Shown here: one piece after another, positions 10,456 to 21,060 of the stretch
How the letters are laid out: the number at the start of each line of letters is the position of its first letter
Numbering within the stretch: position 1 is the first letter of the stretch
DNA from: Ornithodoros turicata
Taxonomy: Eukaryota; Arthropoda; Arachnida; Ixodida; Argasidae
Length of the DNA stretch: 64,000 nucleotides
NCBI RefSeq assembly: GCF_037126465.1
Contig: NC_088210.1
Location: 27,305,511-27,369,510, forward strand
Direction: 5' to 3'
Made by a program: the position numbers and the translations under genes
The notes under the pieces: generated by a model
Database searches by the model: none
What the model was told of the DNA's origin: nothing
The model's input: the letters and a program-made list of their open reading frames with translations, nothing else

Positions 10456-11587
10456 TATCTCAATATCATGTTAGGAAATGGTATAACAATAAAATGATAT
10501 CCAACCAAATCCAGTCCAATCCATCTCATAGACTTCCCCTGCGTTTAGTCCCGGAAGGGACGAATGGTTGTGGTAATGCAAATCTAGTCCCGCAAAAGAC
10601 GCCCACACCAATCTGCTTTTGTATTCAAACTTGAAACCCCCTTTGGGCATCACTAACCGGATGAAGCCCACCTCGAATAACGATCCTTGCTTTCTTGCAG
10701 CAAACCGTACTAATTCCCATACGCGCAAAGAATTGAATTAGCCCCGTGACATACACTGACTTTGTTCCTGAGACTGCCAGTCATAAACTAACAAGCAGAA
10801 AGTATACACAGGCAACTATTGCCAACTTCAAATTGGCTTCTCCCGCTCCGGTAGCCATAACGCTATGCGGAGCATGACGGGACAGCGTTTTGCCTAATTT
10901 TGGCTCCGGGTGTTTCAAGCCCAAGTGACGCGGTCCAATAAACCAGGGGCATGTCAGTATTCATCTGTACCGTAGCACCGGGGGCCACAAACTATATGAG
11001 TGCGGTCATTCGCCTGTGCTTTCGTCTCTCTCTCTCTCTCCCCTCTTTTTTTGTGTGAGAGAAACTCCTCTCGTGTGGCAAATGAAAATAGGGGCAGTTA
11101 CCGTACTGTGGCAGTAACACCAGCCATATTGTGTCATGTTTCAAGAACAAAGAAATAACGCCGAAAAGTTATAGAGCTTCCGAGTTAATGTTCCCGAGGG
11201 CGCTCGTTCCGTAAGGTCAAAATGCCGTCAGTGCGGGGTGATCTGTATTTTAGGTGTATTGACAAGTGAGGAGTAAAATATGAAAGTGTGTTTGTTTGTT
11301 TGTAAGAAAACTAATGGGAATAATAATAATAATAGGAAAGTGCTGTGGTAAGAACATATAAGAAAAGGGTACTTACACTGTTTTGGAACTCTTTCGAGAA
11401 GTTCGAATTAGGACACTTTTTTGTTTCGCAAGTCGGAGTTGGAAAGTTTTGGTGATGGTGGTCGTGATGGTGACGAGATCCTGCTTGAGAAGTAGTCGGG
11501 GTTCCCTCTTCAACTTACCCGTATGTGAAGCGAATATGAAACTATAGACATTGGCCTGGATGCACGTCCAAATAGCAGTCTAAACGT
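10456..11587. other. Unassigned non-coding stretch
   Basis: No gene is recognised. It includes an imperfect TCCAA repeat at about 10499-10524, a CT run at 11028-11041, and (AAT)n at about 11319-11333. Confidence 0.5.
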
Positions 11588-11784
11588 TTTTTTTTTAATT
11601 CTGTGGTAGCACCGCGAAGCAACTATGTCTATGAGCGGCGTTAGTATGCGTTCTGGGCCGACTTCAGGGTGAACTGTACCGACATTCGACTCGAAAGTCT
11701 AGCGGAAAACCCAGGGAAAACCCCAGACAGCAGAAACCCGCATCACCCCCCCCCCCAGTCTCTGCGTGGAAAGCCGTCATCCTA
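11588..11784 (-). mobile_element. tRNA-derived SINE, tail type II, internally deleted
   Basis: On the plus strand it starts with a T-run, then GTAGCACCGCGAAGCAACT, GGGCCGACTTCAGGGTGAAC, AAACCCAGGGAAAACCCCAG, a C-run, and CAGTCTCTGCGTGGAAAGCC. These are the reverse complement of the SINE at 50698-50952. Compared with that copy, part of the tail block (the CACTCCTTCCTGCTGTCC segment) and most of the B-box region are missing. A MITE-D copy interrupts or abuts its 5' head at 11785. Confidence 0.85.
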
Positions 11785-11902
11785 CCCAAGCAGCACAACA
11801 TCCTGGCCAAATATTGGCGATATTGGCCCAATCTTGGACCAATATTGGGCCGGCATTGCCAATAGTGGCCCAAGATTGGGCCAAGATGTTGTGCTGCTTG
11901 GG
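11785..11902. mobile_element. MITE-D copy inserted in a SINE head
   Basis: CCCAAGCAGCACAACATCCT at the left mirrors GATGTTGTGCTGCTTGGG at the right. The interior repeats CCAATATTGG-like decamers (AAATATTGG, CGATATTGG, CCAATATTGG). The element begins directly after the SINE head segment GCCGTCATCCTA, so it probably inserted there. No coding capacity. Confidence 0.9.
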
Positions 11903-12764
11903 ATAAAGTGGCTGTTTTGCGGTTTGAAACATTTTTACATCCAAGTAGCAAGTGCGTAATGCAGGGTGTTCGCAATTCAAATTTCTGGAAATACCTGATA
12001 CCGGTGTCGTCTACAAAAGGCTTATCGATATATCGGTGGTCGATGAAAGCACTGGCAACGAAGCAGTGACGTCTTGCATACCGCCCCCTGCAGAAGGGAC
12101 ATTTCTTGTTAACCCCGGAGCAACAGTATAGCGCGGAGCAAACAATGTACCGTTGCACGCCAACCAGTGAGTTGTCGTGGCCCTTTACTTTCCTTGGAGC
12201 ACTCAAAATAATAGATTACCGTTATATCGGCTCGGTCGATGGTGGTGGTGAGAAAACTTTCTGTTCCTTCGGCCGACCTGCACTTTAGGGAGCTTAATTT
12301 AAAAGCACCACTTTCCCGGGACCCGAGCAAGACGGGGGAGAATAAAGAAAAATGTTCTCCTTTCGCCTGCCGATGAATGATTTATTTAAATTGAACTTCG
12401 TAAATTGGCAGGGCTATTTTGGAACCCAAGTCACCGAGCGAAAGTAGCCGTGCTCCTTTTGTTGGCTTCGCTCAATGGCTTATCTCACCTGACGACGACG
12501 GTTCCTATTGCAAAAGTGTGCAACAAATAATTGATAGCCTCAGCAAAAAATGTCGCTGTTTTGTTGAAAATAAATCAAAATAGATGAGGGGATGCCCGGC
12601 GGAGTGGAGAGGGCAGTCTTTTCCTGTGCGACCTCGACTTCGGGGCGGGAGACGCCGATGTTATTTATCCGTATTATTTTTTAATTCATATCCATTCCGA
12701 TCAATCCGCCGGACAGAGGCTCGAAATATCTGCGGCTGCCGACCTAAGGGTTTCGCTTCGACCC
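11903..12764. other. Unassigned non-coding stretch
   Basis: No gene or repeat is identified. The 180-residue minus-strand frame overlapping 11664-12206 runs through the SINE and MITE-D and is not a gene. Confidence 0.5.
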
Positions 12765-13027
12765 TAACTTGGAGGAAAATAAAATTGAGTAATTTCAATC
12801 TTTTTGGGGACTCGATTCATCGACGCATCCTTTAATATCCTTGGGGAATAAATGCAGGAAAGCTTGTGCGAAATTTAGGAACTGCTTGCAGTGCTGGGAG
12901 TAAATTTTTCAGGGGACTAAAATAGGGGAGTGTGGGGGACCAAAAGCTTTAACCGCTCCCCTTTACTCCTTTTTACTGCCTTTGCTCCCTCTTTACTCCT
13001 ATTTCACTCCTTTTTTCCCCTTAGAGT
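12765..13027 (+). mobile_element. MITE-A copy
   Basis: It starts AACTTGGAGGAAAATAAAAT (a decayed terminus) and contains TTTTTGGGGACTCGATTCAT, GGGGACTAAAATAGGGGAGT and repeated TTTACTCC. It ends TTTTTTCCCCTTAGAGTG before TA, the family's canonical right end. Non-coding, about 260 bp. Confidence 0.8.
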
Positions 13028-13262
13028 GTACCTGCATCGGATCGCAGAATGTTCCAGTTTTCCGTTCGCACTTGCAATGTTTCTTGAAATTAAGAAGGAA
13101 TGCTGATGTGTGTACGTCAAGAAATACTTGAAATAAGGATAAATTGAACATGTATTTAAAGGACATAGAAACAGAATTCAAGCAAGCTGGTGAGGCTAGT
13201 TGTTAATAACATTTCCGTGACTCTGTGGACTTATGCACACGGACAGACACGAATCTCGTCTC

Positions 13263-13332
13263 GGGGGGGGGGGGGATGTGTTTATTAAAAAAGGAAGGGG
13301 GAAAGGTTAGTCAGGCGTAGGCCGACTTGCCA
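13263..13332 (-). mobile_element. Non-LTR retrotransposon 3' tail fragment
   Basis: On the minus strand this reads TGGCAAGTCGGC, CTGACTAACCTTTCC, a T-run, AATAAACACATC and 13 Cs. The same ordered blocks end the retrotransposon at 26230-27598 and occur again at 14311-14377. A Y-rich spacer, AATAAA and a C-run are conserved in all three. Confidence 0.8.
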
Positions 13333-14310
13333 TTCCTTAAAAAAAAACACACGCACCCAAACAGGCATCAGCATTATCATTATTGTTATTATTATTATTA
13401 TTCCCCGAGGGACTTCGTACAGATTGGACTGTCTGGCATACACCTTGCACAACTCAAATATCGTCAGCTTAGAGACAGAAATAGAGAGCTACAGCTAGAG
13501 AGAGAGAGAGCAATTAATAGGTTAAGAAGGCTGGTTCTAAAAACGCGAAATCAGAGCTCCGTGTCTCTTCCAACAAAAATATAGACATGGTTCCCACGGG
13601 TCCTTGAAACCCTTTAATACCCTCCATTTTCAAGGTCTGGAAAACCCTGGAATTTTTTTTAGCAACAACAGATAAATGAATGATGACAAATGGGGAAATT
13701 TGCCACATGAGGTGCGGCCCACTACCTCAAGGCACAATGGACAGAATGAGATGTGTACTGATGGTGAGGTGATGAACGACACTGAATAGGAGTCGATAGT
13801 CAGTGGAGTCAGGGAGTCATTGAATTTTTTAGTGAATTTCCTTGAAAACCCTGTATTCTGCATGTTTTTGTTGTTCTTATGGAGCCGCTCATGCAAATTA
13901 CGCGTATCCGGGGTCAAAACTGTAGCTTCGCAACCACAGGAGTTAGCTCTATTTGCAAAAGGAACCAGCAGCAAGAAATAAACGGCACACTCTAATATAT
14001 TAATGAATTTTTCTTTCTGTACTATGATCTTCAAAATTTTGTAGTTGTCAGCCACGTCCGTGAACTGATCACTATTGTGCCGTCCCCGTGTATTCTCTCA
14101 TGTGATACTTCTAGCTTATAAATATTTCTCCAAAATATTGAAGCCCTGGTCATAAACTGTGTTTTACGTCCCAGACAAAATGACGCCTTAACCTTAAAAG
14201 GTCCGCGAAAAAATCCTCGAATTTATTTTCAGTTTTAGTTTTGTGTTCTTCTTTTTCCTTTCCTTTTCATCTTTTCCTTTTCTTTGCTTTCACCCCCTTT
14301 TTTTATTAAT
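13333..14310. other. Unassigned stretch between inverted tail copies
   Basis: It contains a (TTA)n tract at about 13388-13402. A short plus-strand frame (about 13406-13584) encodes an arginine/glutamate-rich, possibly helical segment (LRDRNRELQLERERAINRLR), driven partly by an AG microsatellite at 13498-13510. I cannot support a gene. Confidence 0.4.
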
Positions 14311-14377
14311 AGCAAGCCGACCTCAGTCTGGCTGACCTTTCCTTTCTTTTTTTCTTAATAAACATATCCCCCCCCCC
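14311..14377 (+). mobile_element. Non-LTR retrotransposon 3' tail fragment
   Basis: AGCAAGCCGACCTCAGTCTG, GCTGACCTTTCC, a T-run, CTTAATAAACATATC and then about 10 Cs. It matches 27441-27517 in the LINE-associated copy. The T-rich DNA upstream (about 14210-14305) resembles the T-rich 3' region upstream of that copy, so the fragment may begin further left. Confidence 0.8.
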
Positions 14378-15245
14378 TCGAATTTTTGTTCTCAAATTCA
14401 GTGGGAACCACCAATAGAGCACCATCAACACTCAGCGGTAGAGATAAGTAAGGCATCACGTGAAGATTCCACGTCCGTTTGAGGCACTTTCTGCAACCAC
14501 GCCAACCGTCTTATCCGCTCCAGTTATAGACCAGCCGTCATAGTTCCGCAGCTCGATGTTCAGCCATCCTTTCCCTCTTACGTATATCATATGATCTAAT
14601 TAGTCGAGTTTTTTTACCGAACACCTGTCATCTCTCCATTTCAACGTCGCGAAGGCAGCTAATAACGTCGTCTATGTTGGCTGCGCGGAAGGCAAATCGA
14701 CTCGAAAGGCACAATGGCGTCACGCTTCAATGACATTCTAAATTGATTCTCCACCGTTCCACATGCGCTTCAACAGTTCGTGCGCTTCCGAATGGTGTGT
14801 TCAACCCTCGTACGTGTACGCACGAACCGGACCTAATTGTCCTACAGTCTGCGGTGGCCCCAACTTTTAATGCTCGCATTCAGTTTCTCTTCGCACGGAA
14901 TAATTGCAGGCGAGTTTGAAACTCTGCATTGAGGCGCGCAAAGATGGTTTAGAAATAAATCACCGCGTGTACACGCCATTAATTTGTTGCGCACCGACGT
15001 TTCATTATGATGTCGAAGTAAACTTTGCGTTCTGTCGGGTTGTTTGCATAATCCGTTCCCGCCTGCTTATCCATGCAGTGTACTGTGCTGGCCACGGGTC
15101 GTCAGGTGTTTTTGTTCGCGGATTTTGTTGTTCGACGAATGAAAGAGTATATTTGGGCTAGTACCATCAGATTACATGCGCAAGCGGCTTGGAATCGCTT
15201 AGACCACCATTGATAGGTGGGCCTCAGCAACACAACGTGCGCTGT
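14378..15245. other. Unassigned non-coding stretch
   Basis: I see no gene and no repeat that I can match elsewhere in the window. Confidence 0.5.
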
Positions 15246-15252
15246 CCCAACT

Positions 15253-15510
15253 CCCAGCTCCCGTGGCTCAGTGGTTAGCGTGCTGGCCATGTCACGTCGA
15301 GACTGGGAGGTACCCGGGTTCGAATCCCGGTACCGGCTGTGCTGTCTGGGGTTTTTCCTGGGTTTTCCTCAGACGCTTTCAGACATATGTCGGCACAGTT
15401 CCCTTAGAAGTCGGCCCAAGACGCACATTCCCCCAGGGCGTCAGTCGTGACGTTGCCCACATACGTGAGGCCGACAACGGCAAGCCCTATCACCGCCACC
15501 ACCACCACCA
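15253..15510 (+). mobile_element. Full-length tRNA-derived SINE, tail type I
   Basis: The head carries an intact A box (TGGCTCAGTGG, 15264-15274) and B box (GGTTCGAATCC, 15317-15327). The body follows with GGTTTTTCCTGGGTTTTCCT, GTCGGCACAGTTCCC and AGTCGGCCCAAGACGCACAT, and the tail has CAGGGCGTCAGTCGTGACGT and (CACCAC)n. A 7-bp duplication, CCCAACT, flanks it (15246-15252 and 15511-15517). A MITE-A copy inserted at the TA that starts in the right duplication. This is the reference copy for the family in this window. Confidence 0.93.
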
Positions 15511-15518
15511 CCCAACTA

Positions 15519-16050
15519 CACTTTAAGAAGAAAAAAAAAGGAGAAGAATGGGGAGTAATTGCAGCTTCTAATCCCCCTTTATTGCAGTTACTCCCCATTT
15601 TAGTCCACTAACCCCGACATTTACTCCACAGGACTGCAAACTGTCACGGAACTTTGCAAATGGTCTTCCGAATGCAACAGTCTACGTAAATATGTGCTCT
15701 TGGTCAGTTTGATGACATAAGGCTGTATAACTCAGCCAGCTTAGCAATTTTCCACCCACTAAGAGTAAGAAACAGTTAGCGCTTCTTTCTTTGCAAATTG
15801 TGCCCTATGTATGTCGCAGGATTTTATATCACTCGATATATCACGGTTGACGGTTTGATTCAAAGTATTTTCATGCATGCACACCAATTATGTACCTGGG
15901 AGTCTTAGAACAGAGCGTGAAATACAGTTTCCACTCTGCGACATTCATTTACTCCTGTGCATTTACTCCCGAAAGGGACTATTTTTTGTGGCAACGCATT
16001 TAGTCTCCCATAGGAGTAAAATTGCTCCTTTTTTTCTTCTTCTTAGAGTG
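15519..16050 (+). mobile_element. Complete MITE-A, 532 bp, TA duplication
   Basis: TA flanks both sides (15517-15518 and 16051-16052). The ends are CACTTTAAGAAGAAAAAAAA and TTTTTCTTCTTCTTAGAGTG, an imperfect inverted pair. The body holds GGGGAGTAATTGCAGCTTCT, TTACTCCCCATTTTAGTCCA, CTACGTAAATATGTGCTC and CCTATGTATGTCGCAG, all repeated in the 26167-28242 copy. It contains no transposase. The TA duplication and ends suggest mobilisation by a Tc1/mariner-type transposase. Confidence 0.85.
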
Positions 16051-16224
16051 TACCAGAGAGCACATCTTCATGATTCGCACGCCAGCGCTGAACTCCTCGG
16101 TCACTTATGACTTTTCTAACATCCGCAAACCTATACTGGACGAACCCTAGCGGTTTGCCCTCCTACTTTCGCGTGGGGTGTGGGCACGCTAACTCATCAA
16201 ATCGTATCAACATCAACCCGCGTG

Positions 16225-16316
16225 CACTGGGGTAGGATCCCTGAATAGGGAAACACCCCATGGCATCATCATTCATAATATAATTGTTGTTATTTTTTAT
16301 TGTTGTTGTTGTTGTT
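16225..16316 (+). mobile_element. (GTT)n-tailed retroposon 3' fragment
   Basis: GGGAAACACCCCATGGCATC, ATCATTCATAATAT and then (TTG/GTT)n. The same order (GGGGTGTTTCC reversed, GATGATGAC, then CAA repeats) appears on the opposite strand at 60201-60386 and 57211-57260. Very short truncated ends occur at 26824-26877 and 29229-29261. Confidence 0.7.
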
Positions 16317-17062
16317 ACGATGCAGCTCAGTTTTATTTTGATATTTCTTCCCTTCTGCCACACACCTTGAGCGCCCCGCACACACTCAGTGGGCAGAGGA
16401 CCGGCGAAGGTGCGGGACGAACCAAGCCACGGACCTAAATCCGTCGGACTTCCCAACTTTTAGTATAGAAAGTAAAATGTCACGCACACTATGTGACCTC
16501 GACGACGCCTATACGATTGCATATAAGATGACCAACCGGCGCCGTAACTGACTAATAATAAGAGAGATTGTGGGCGGCGTTGATGTCGGCAACCATACGC
16601 ACGTGGCTGTAAAGACAGATGCATGTAGAGGGAAGTGACCTGGCGAGTTTTATTGATCATCTTTGACGCGTCGACCCTTGCTTGCATTGGTATTTGACTC
16701 CGTCAGTCGTAAAATCAATTTTGTCACGGCTATCACACGGCTTTAGCGCTAGTGGCCTTCTCATGGAATCACCGCTTCCAGAAAACTGCGATGTCCTTTT
16801 TGTTTTTGTTTTTATGGAGTTTTCATAAGTTGTCATATGCTGAAGGTGATAATAATTGGTGACTTTGTGTCCTGTGATGAGTGACCCCACAGTAGTTGAT
16901 GTCTGGATTTATTTTGTCCCCCTAAAGTACCCTTAAGGTGCGCCGAATTTTCAGCACACGGCACACCATATTCAACGTCCTTCGCGGGAGACGACGTGTG
17001 TAGCCAACTTGTACCGTGCCACCAAGCTGCTAACGTCTCAGGCAGGTTTCCAACCCGCAACC
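16317..17062. other. Unassigned non-coding stretch
   Basis: I see no supported gene. Small minus-strand frames here are short and have no recognisable features. Confidence 0.5.
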
Positions 17063-17220
17063 TCGGTGGTAGTGTTGATGGCGAAAGGGCTTGTCGTTGT
17101 CGGCCTCGCAGAGGTGGGCAACGTCACGACTGACGCCCTGGGGATTGTGCGTCCTGGGCCGACTTCTAATGTAACTGTGCGGGCGTACGTCTGAAAGCGT
17201 CTGAGGAAAACCCAGTAAAA
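17063..17220 (-). mobile_element. SINE tail type I, 5'-truncated
   Basis: The plus strand shows GGGCTTGTCGTTGTCGGCCT, AACGTCACGACTGACGCCCT, GGGCCGACTTC, GTCTGAAAGCGTCTGAGGAA and AACCCAG, the reverse complement of the body and tail of the 15253 SINE. The tRNA-like head is absent. Confidence 0.88.
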
Positions 17221-17399
17221 AAAACGAGGCAACCTTGGGATCGGTAAGCGAACAAACTACCAACCTGTCCAACGAGACCGGCGTTTTACGGAAGAGAAAC
17301 AAGTGCTGAAAGATGTCTTCCCCACATTATTTATCTTTGTGTGGCAGAGCACGCTTTACAGTCCATGGTGTGTGTGCGGCTAGCTGACCTGTCCCTGGA

Positions 17400-17605
17400 T
17401 GGTTGGTGTGGTGGTGTCGCCGAGCGACCTGCCAACCGGTATGACGTCAGGCTGCTATGCGAGAGATCGTGCGTTGTGGACAGAGCTCACGGGAACTGCG
17501 CCGACTTTTGTCTTACAGCGCACGAGGTAAACCACGAGAAAATACCAAGAAGGTGCAGGGTTTCGAACCCAGTCACCTCCCAGTCTCGGCGTCAACAGGG
17601 TGCTT
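17400..17605 (-). mobile_element. Diverged SINE-like copy with tRNA-like head
   Basis: On the minus strand: CGCCGAGACTGGGAGGTGAC and a B-box-like GGGTTCGAAACCC, then GGTATTTTCTCGTGG and AGTCGGCGCAGTTCCC. Head and body resemble the main SINE, but the middle differs (TTTACCTCGTGCGCTGTAAG). It is either an old copy or another subfamily. Confidence 0.6.
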
Positions 17606-19049
17606 AATCGCTTAATCGTCGCTACGGTTGCTACGACCTAACGAGTGGCGGGAAATTCAAAAAGGCAGGCAGGCGGGAAATTCAAAAAGATGAGCACATG
17701 ACACATTGCGCGTCACGTATACCACGCCCTTCACGTATCGCGCGAAGAGCGCCTTGCACGTATTTTGTCACGTGCCCTTATCGACGAGTGCCCCGCCCTT
17801 CGTTAGCTCGTAAAGCGTGCAACCGATTAAGCCACCAGATCTGGTATCTCTCTAGGTCCCAATGAAAAAAGAGCTTCCATTGTTGTCGCATGTGTCTTCT
17901 GTTCTGTGTGTCTATTATTTTATTCACGCGTAATTCATGCGTAATTGAAACGCTTTCAAGAAATGGAGCAGCAGACCCCCGATGGGTGTCGCTCAGCTCC
18001 AGTGTTTGTAAATAAACAGGTATTTTTTCTCTCTTATTTCTATTATCAAATTCAATTGAATCTTCATGCAACGCCAGCTAGTTTGATGCACTTCAAGTTC
18101 CACTCCTGACGCTGGCGTGTTCGCGAGTGACCACTACGCCATACCATACTTCCCTATCGTCTCGCCTATACAACACCCTTTGTCGCTTCAACCAATACAC
18201 ACACTCTCCCCCAGTAAATAAATAAGGAAGTGGGGGAGGGTGGCTGAATGGAAGTGATGGGATTTCCTCCGTATCGAAATCCCGTGGCTTTATTATGGGA
18301 AAGCGAGGAAGAAACTGCGGGGAAAAGAAGGGGGTGCCGGCATTCCTTATCCGCTCCTCTCTCTCGATGATGCGTGATGCTTTTGGAGCACAATAGAGAT
18401 ATAGGCTTCCGTCCTCCTTCCGCACCCTGCCGCGAATTGCAGCGTGGTCGGGCAACTCATGATTACGGAGGGATTCGCTTGTTGCTTCTGCCACTTCTTC
18501 CGAATGGTTGCCTTTGCGCACGATTCCTTATTACTATTAACGTTCGCCTTTGATCCCTGGCTCAATTGGCCGCTGCTGCTGCTGCTGCTGTCCTGCGCGA
18601 CTGAGTCTCTGACGCGTAGCATAGATGTGCATGATTAGTTTTCTATAAAGGGTTTCTCGCGAGAGATTTCTACACTCGTACCGCGATGTCGTGCAGTGTA
18701 ATTGCGACTTGTACGTGAGAGTGAGAGAGAAAAGAGGAAAGTCGCTTCTTCCTCAGAGTAATTAATTCGTCTGCTTGTGGACATGTCACTTCGTCTACGA
18801 ACTGTGTCATTTTCTCCTACCCGCGATGTATTGTAAAAATGAGGTAATGGACGCTGCTTTTCGCCGTGTGGAGAAGGGAGTTGGGGTGAGGAGGTGGCGG
18901 CATGACGAAGGGACGCTATTGGACGAATGCTACAGGGCACACAAGAAAACATGGCGCATCTTTGCGCATTCTGCCAGTCGTGTTTAAATGCTGTATAACT
19001 TTATAGCACCATCTTCCGAGCCTGCATGCTCGGGCGCTCGCGCTCGTTT
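17606..19049. other. Unassigned stretch
   Basis: The block GGCGGGAAATTCAAAAAG is tandemly repeated at about 17648-17690. A 142-residue minus-strand frame (18093-18521) has no domain I recognise and no clear splice context. (GCT)n occurs at 18573-18590. Confidence 0.4.
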
Positions 19050-19147
19050 CGGTTCCATTGTAACTTCTTCTCCCTTCTTCTTTTCTCCCTCTTCTTCTCT
19101 CTCCACAACTGTCACGGACGGACCTACAAGGCTATCAACGTTGGTAG
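19050..19147 (-). repeat. Isolated unit of the 34.4-kb tandem repeat
   Basis: The reverse complement reads ACCAACGTTGATAGCC, GTAGGTCCGTCCGTGACAGT, TGTGGAGAGAGAAGAAG and GAAGTTACAATGG. These are the same blocks, in the same order, as each unit of the array at 34391-35330, about 15 kb away and inverted. Confidence 0.85.
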
Positions 19148-19756
19148 ACATTATAAATGCATCGCTTTTTTTTTTAAATGGCGTGTTCTCCGTGGATACC
19201 GGCGCTTGCGCTTCTAGCACGTTACTCTATTTGGGGGTGCGATTAAAGGAAGATTATCTCTGAAAAGGGGTGATTAGCTCTGGTCCGAAGTTAATATTCG
19301 AGGAAGTCTCCATGAATTGTTTCTTTACCTCGGTATATAACGAAAGAAAAGCACTCTTTAAACGAATACACGCAACGCAGATACAGCGGTGCTCGATACA
19401 GCCGTAAGCTGAAACGTTAGACAGCTCAGGTGGAACCACACGCGCTGCTAAGTGTTAACGTAAGCTGAACTGGTTGAAGTCGTCACAACGTAGTCACGCA
19501 CCGCTATATCTGTGTCCAGTCGACGATCCCCGTACATGCTATTCCGGGCATATCCAATAAAAGTGAAAGGTCCCATTTCCCCTCCACATCGATAACAATT
19601 GATGGCAAGTAATAAAGAGTTCCATTTCCCCATTTGTCGTGTCAAAATTCCTGTTGTGCGGAGACATATTCTCTCCGTCACTCATGCACGTCACCCTCAG
19701 TCAGACGTTGCGTGACATTTACATCGACGACTCTCGTGTAAGACAGAACACACATA
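19148..19756. other. Unassigned non-coding stretch
   Basis: No supported gene or repeat. Confidence 0.5.
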
Positions 19757-20633
19757 CAGGGTGTCCCAGAAAACGTGTCATTGAATTATAATAAAAAAAC
19801 TACGCCACCTAGAATCATGCGGTCAACAGCATTTGTTCTTATTAGGTTTTTTCCACCTCCTAATGTGAATGTCATGTACTCCAAGTTTAATTATGTAAAT
19901 ATTTGCGAACTGAACTCGGAAATTTGCCAAGTAAAGGTCACTTTTTTACCCCACCAATATGAAGAGCGTGCAAAAGTCACTCAAATTCATGATAATTGAC
20001 AGTGATATTCAGGAGCTATCCCATCGGTAAAAATAGCCGAATATCATGCTTTTCGGAGCACCGGACCATATCGCGCGATGACTTTTTGAGCGCAATCGCT
20101 CTCAGTGCGACGAAAGGAGGTTCCGAAGCCAGCCCACAGAGTGATAGTAGAAAAAGTAACAGTTCCTAAAATTCGGAGAGGGAAAGCATTATCCCAGCGA
20201 AAGTCAGACGTGATAAGCCGTGCCTGTTTTATCTCTTTCTGCGATGTTGGGGAGGGCTGGGTTTCCAACCTCCTTTCGTCGGACTGACAAAGATTGCGCT
20301 GAAAAATTCGTCGTGCGCTATTCTGTGCGACCTCCGTAGAGCATGATGTTCGGCTATTTTTTCCGATGGGATAGCCCCTGAATATCTCTGTAAATTATCA
20401 TTAATTTGACTAAATTAGACACGCTCTTCACATTGGTGGGGTAAAAAAGTGACCTTTACTAGGCAAATTTCCGACTTAAGCTCGCAAAAATTTACATAAT
20501 TAAACTTACGTTACACGACATTCACATGAGGAGGTGGCAAAAACCTAGTAAGAACAAGTGCCATTGACCCCATCACTCTAGGTGGTGTAGTTTTTTTATT
20601 ATAATTCAATGACACGTTTTCTGGGACACCCTG
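19757..20633. mobile_element. Giant-armed fold-back DNA element, 877 bp
   Basis: Both ends read CAGGGTGTCCCAGAAAACG inward, flanked by TA (19755-19756 and 20634-20635). The arms are about 375 bp each (left to about 20133, right from about 20250) with roughly 85-90% identity by eye. Shared blocks include TTACCCCACCAAT, GATATTCAGG and CTATCCCATCGG. Little remains between the arms and there is no transposase frame. CAGGGTGTCCCA termini with TA duplications are seen in Tc1/mariner-like elements of arthropods. A read-through transcript would form a very long hairpin. Confidence 0.88.
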
Positions 20634-20772
20634 TATAAAGAAGTTTTATCTTGTGTTCACACGAGCTCAGAATAATCCAGCAGAACATGCAGCAAACGTC
20701 ATGGCTTTCTGATCCCACGTGAGTGCGCCATTGTCTTTTCGTGCTCTCAGCACGACACAACACACAACAAAC

Positions 20773-20833
20773 ACAACATATTCCATAGCAGATGACACCA
20801 TCGGCCATGTCGTCTGCTATGGAATATGTTGTA
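20773..20833. repeat. Hairpin with TAGCAGACGACA-type core (copy 1)
   Basis: ACAACATATTCCATAGCAGA / TGACA pairs with TGTCG / TCTGCTATGGAATATGTTGT across a loop of 11 nt; arms are about 25 bp with one mismatch. The inner stem matches that of the hairpin 180 bp to the right. Confidence 0.85.
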
Positions 20834-20860
20834 TCTGAGCGTCTGAGTCACAGGATATAA

Positions 20861-20888
20861 TAATAATAATTATTATTATTATAATAAC
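20861..20888. repeat. AAT/ATT palindromic microsatellite
   Basis: ATAATAATAATTATTATTATTATAATAA-type sequence lies between the two related hairpins. It is self-complementary and could extrude as a cruciform. Confidence 0.8.
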
Positions 20889-20949
20889 TTATTTCAATGT
20901 AACGCGTTGCTACGCATTTTTAATTTATATTTCCCATGGTTCCCCATGA

Positions 20950-21060
20950 CGGCGCAGGGATATCAGGAGTGCCGTACAGCGCACATACATAGCAGACGAC
21001 AGCATAGGCTCTGTCGTCTGCTATGTGCGCAGGATGGCACTCCTGATATTCCTGCGCCGT
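20950..21060. repeat. Hairpin with TAGCAGACGACA-type core (copy 2)
   Basis: The outer stem is ACGGCGCAGG...CCTGCGCCGT, the middle ATCAGGAGTGCC...GGCACTCCTGAT, and the inner CATAGCAGACGACAG...CTGTCGTCTGCTATG. There is only a short loop and a small unpaired bulge (GTACAGCGCACATA against TGCGCAGGAT). Confidence 0.85.

Noticed and set aside
11664..12206. 180-residue minus-strand frame
   Set aside because: Half of it runs through a SINE and a MITE-D palindrome; the repeated GPILGHYWQ-like words are CCAATATTGG translations.
13406..13584. Coiled-coil-like LRDRNRELQLERERAINRLR segment
   Set aside because: Driven partly by an AG microsatellite; only about 60 residues and no splice context.
18093..18521. 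142-residue minus-strand frame
   Set aside because: Composition is not obviously biased, but no domain, no splice signals at its edges and no neighbouring exon could be found.
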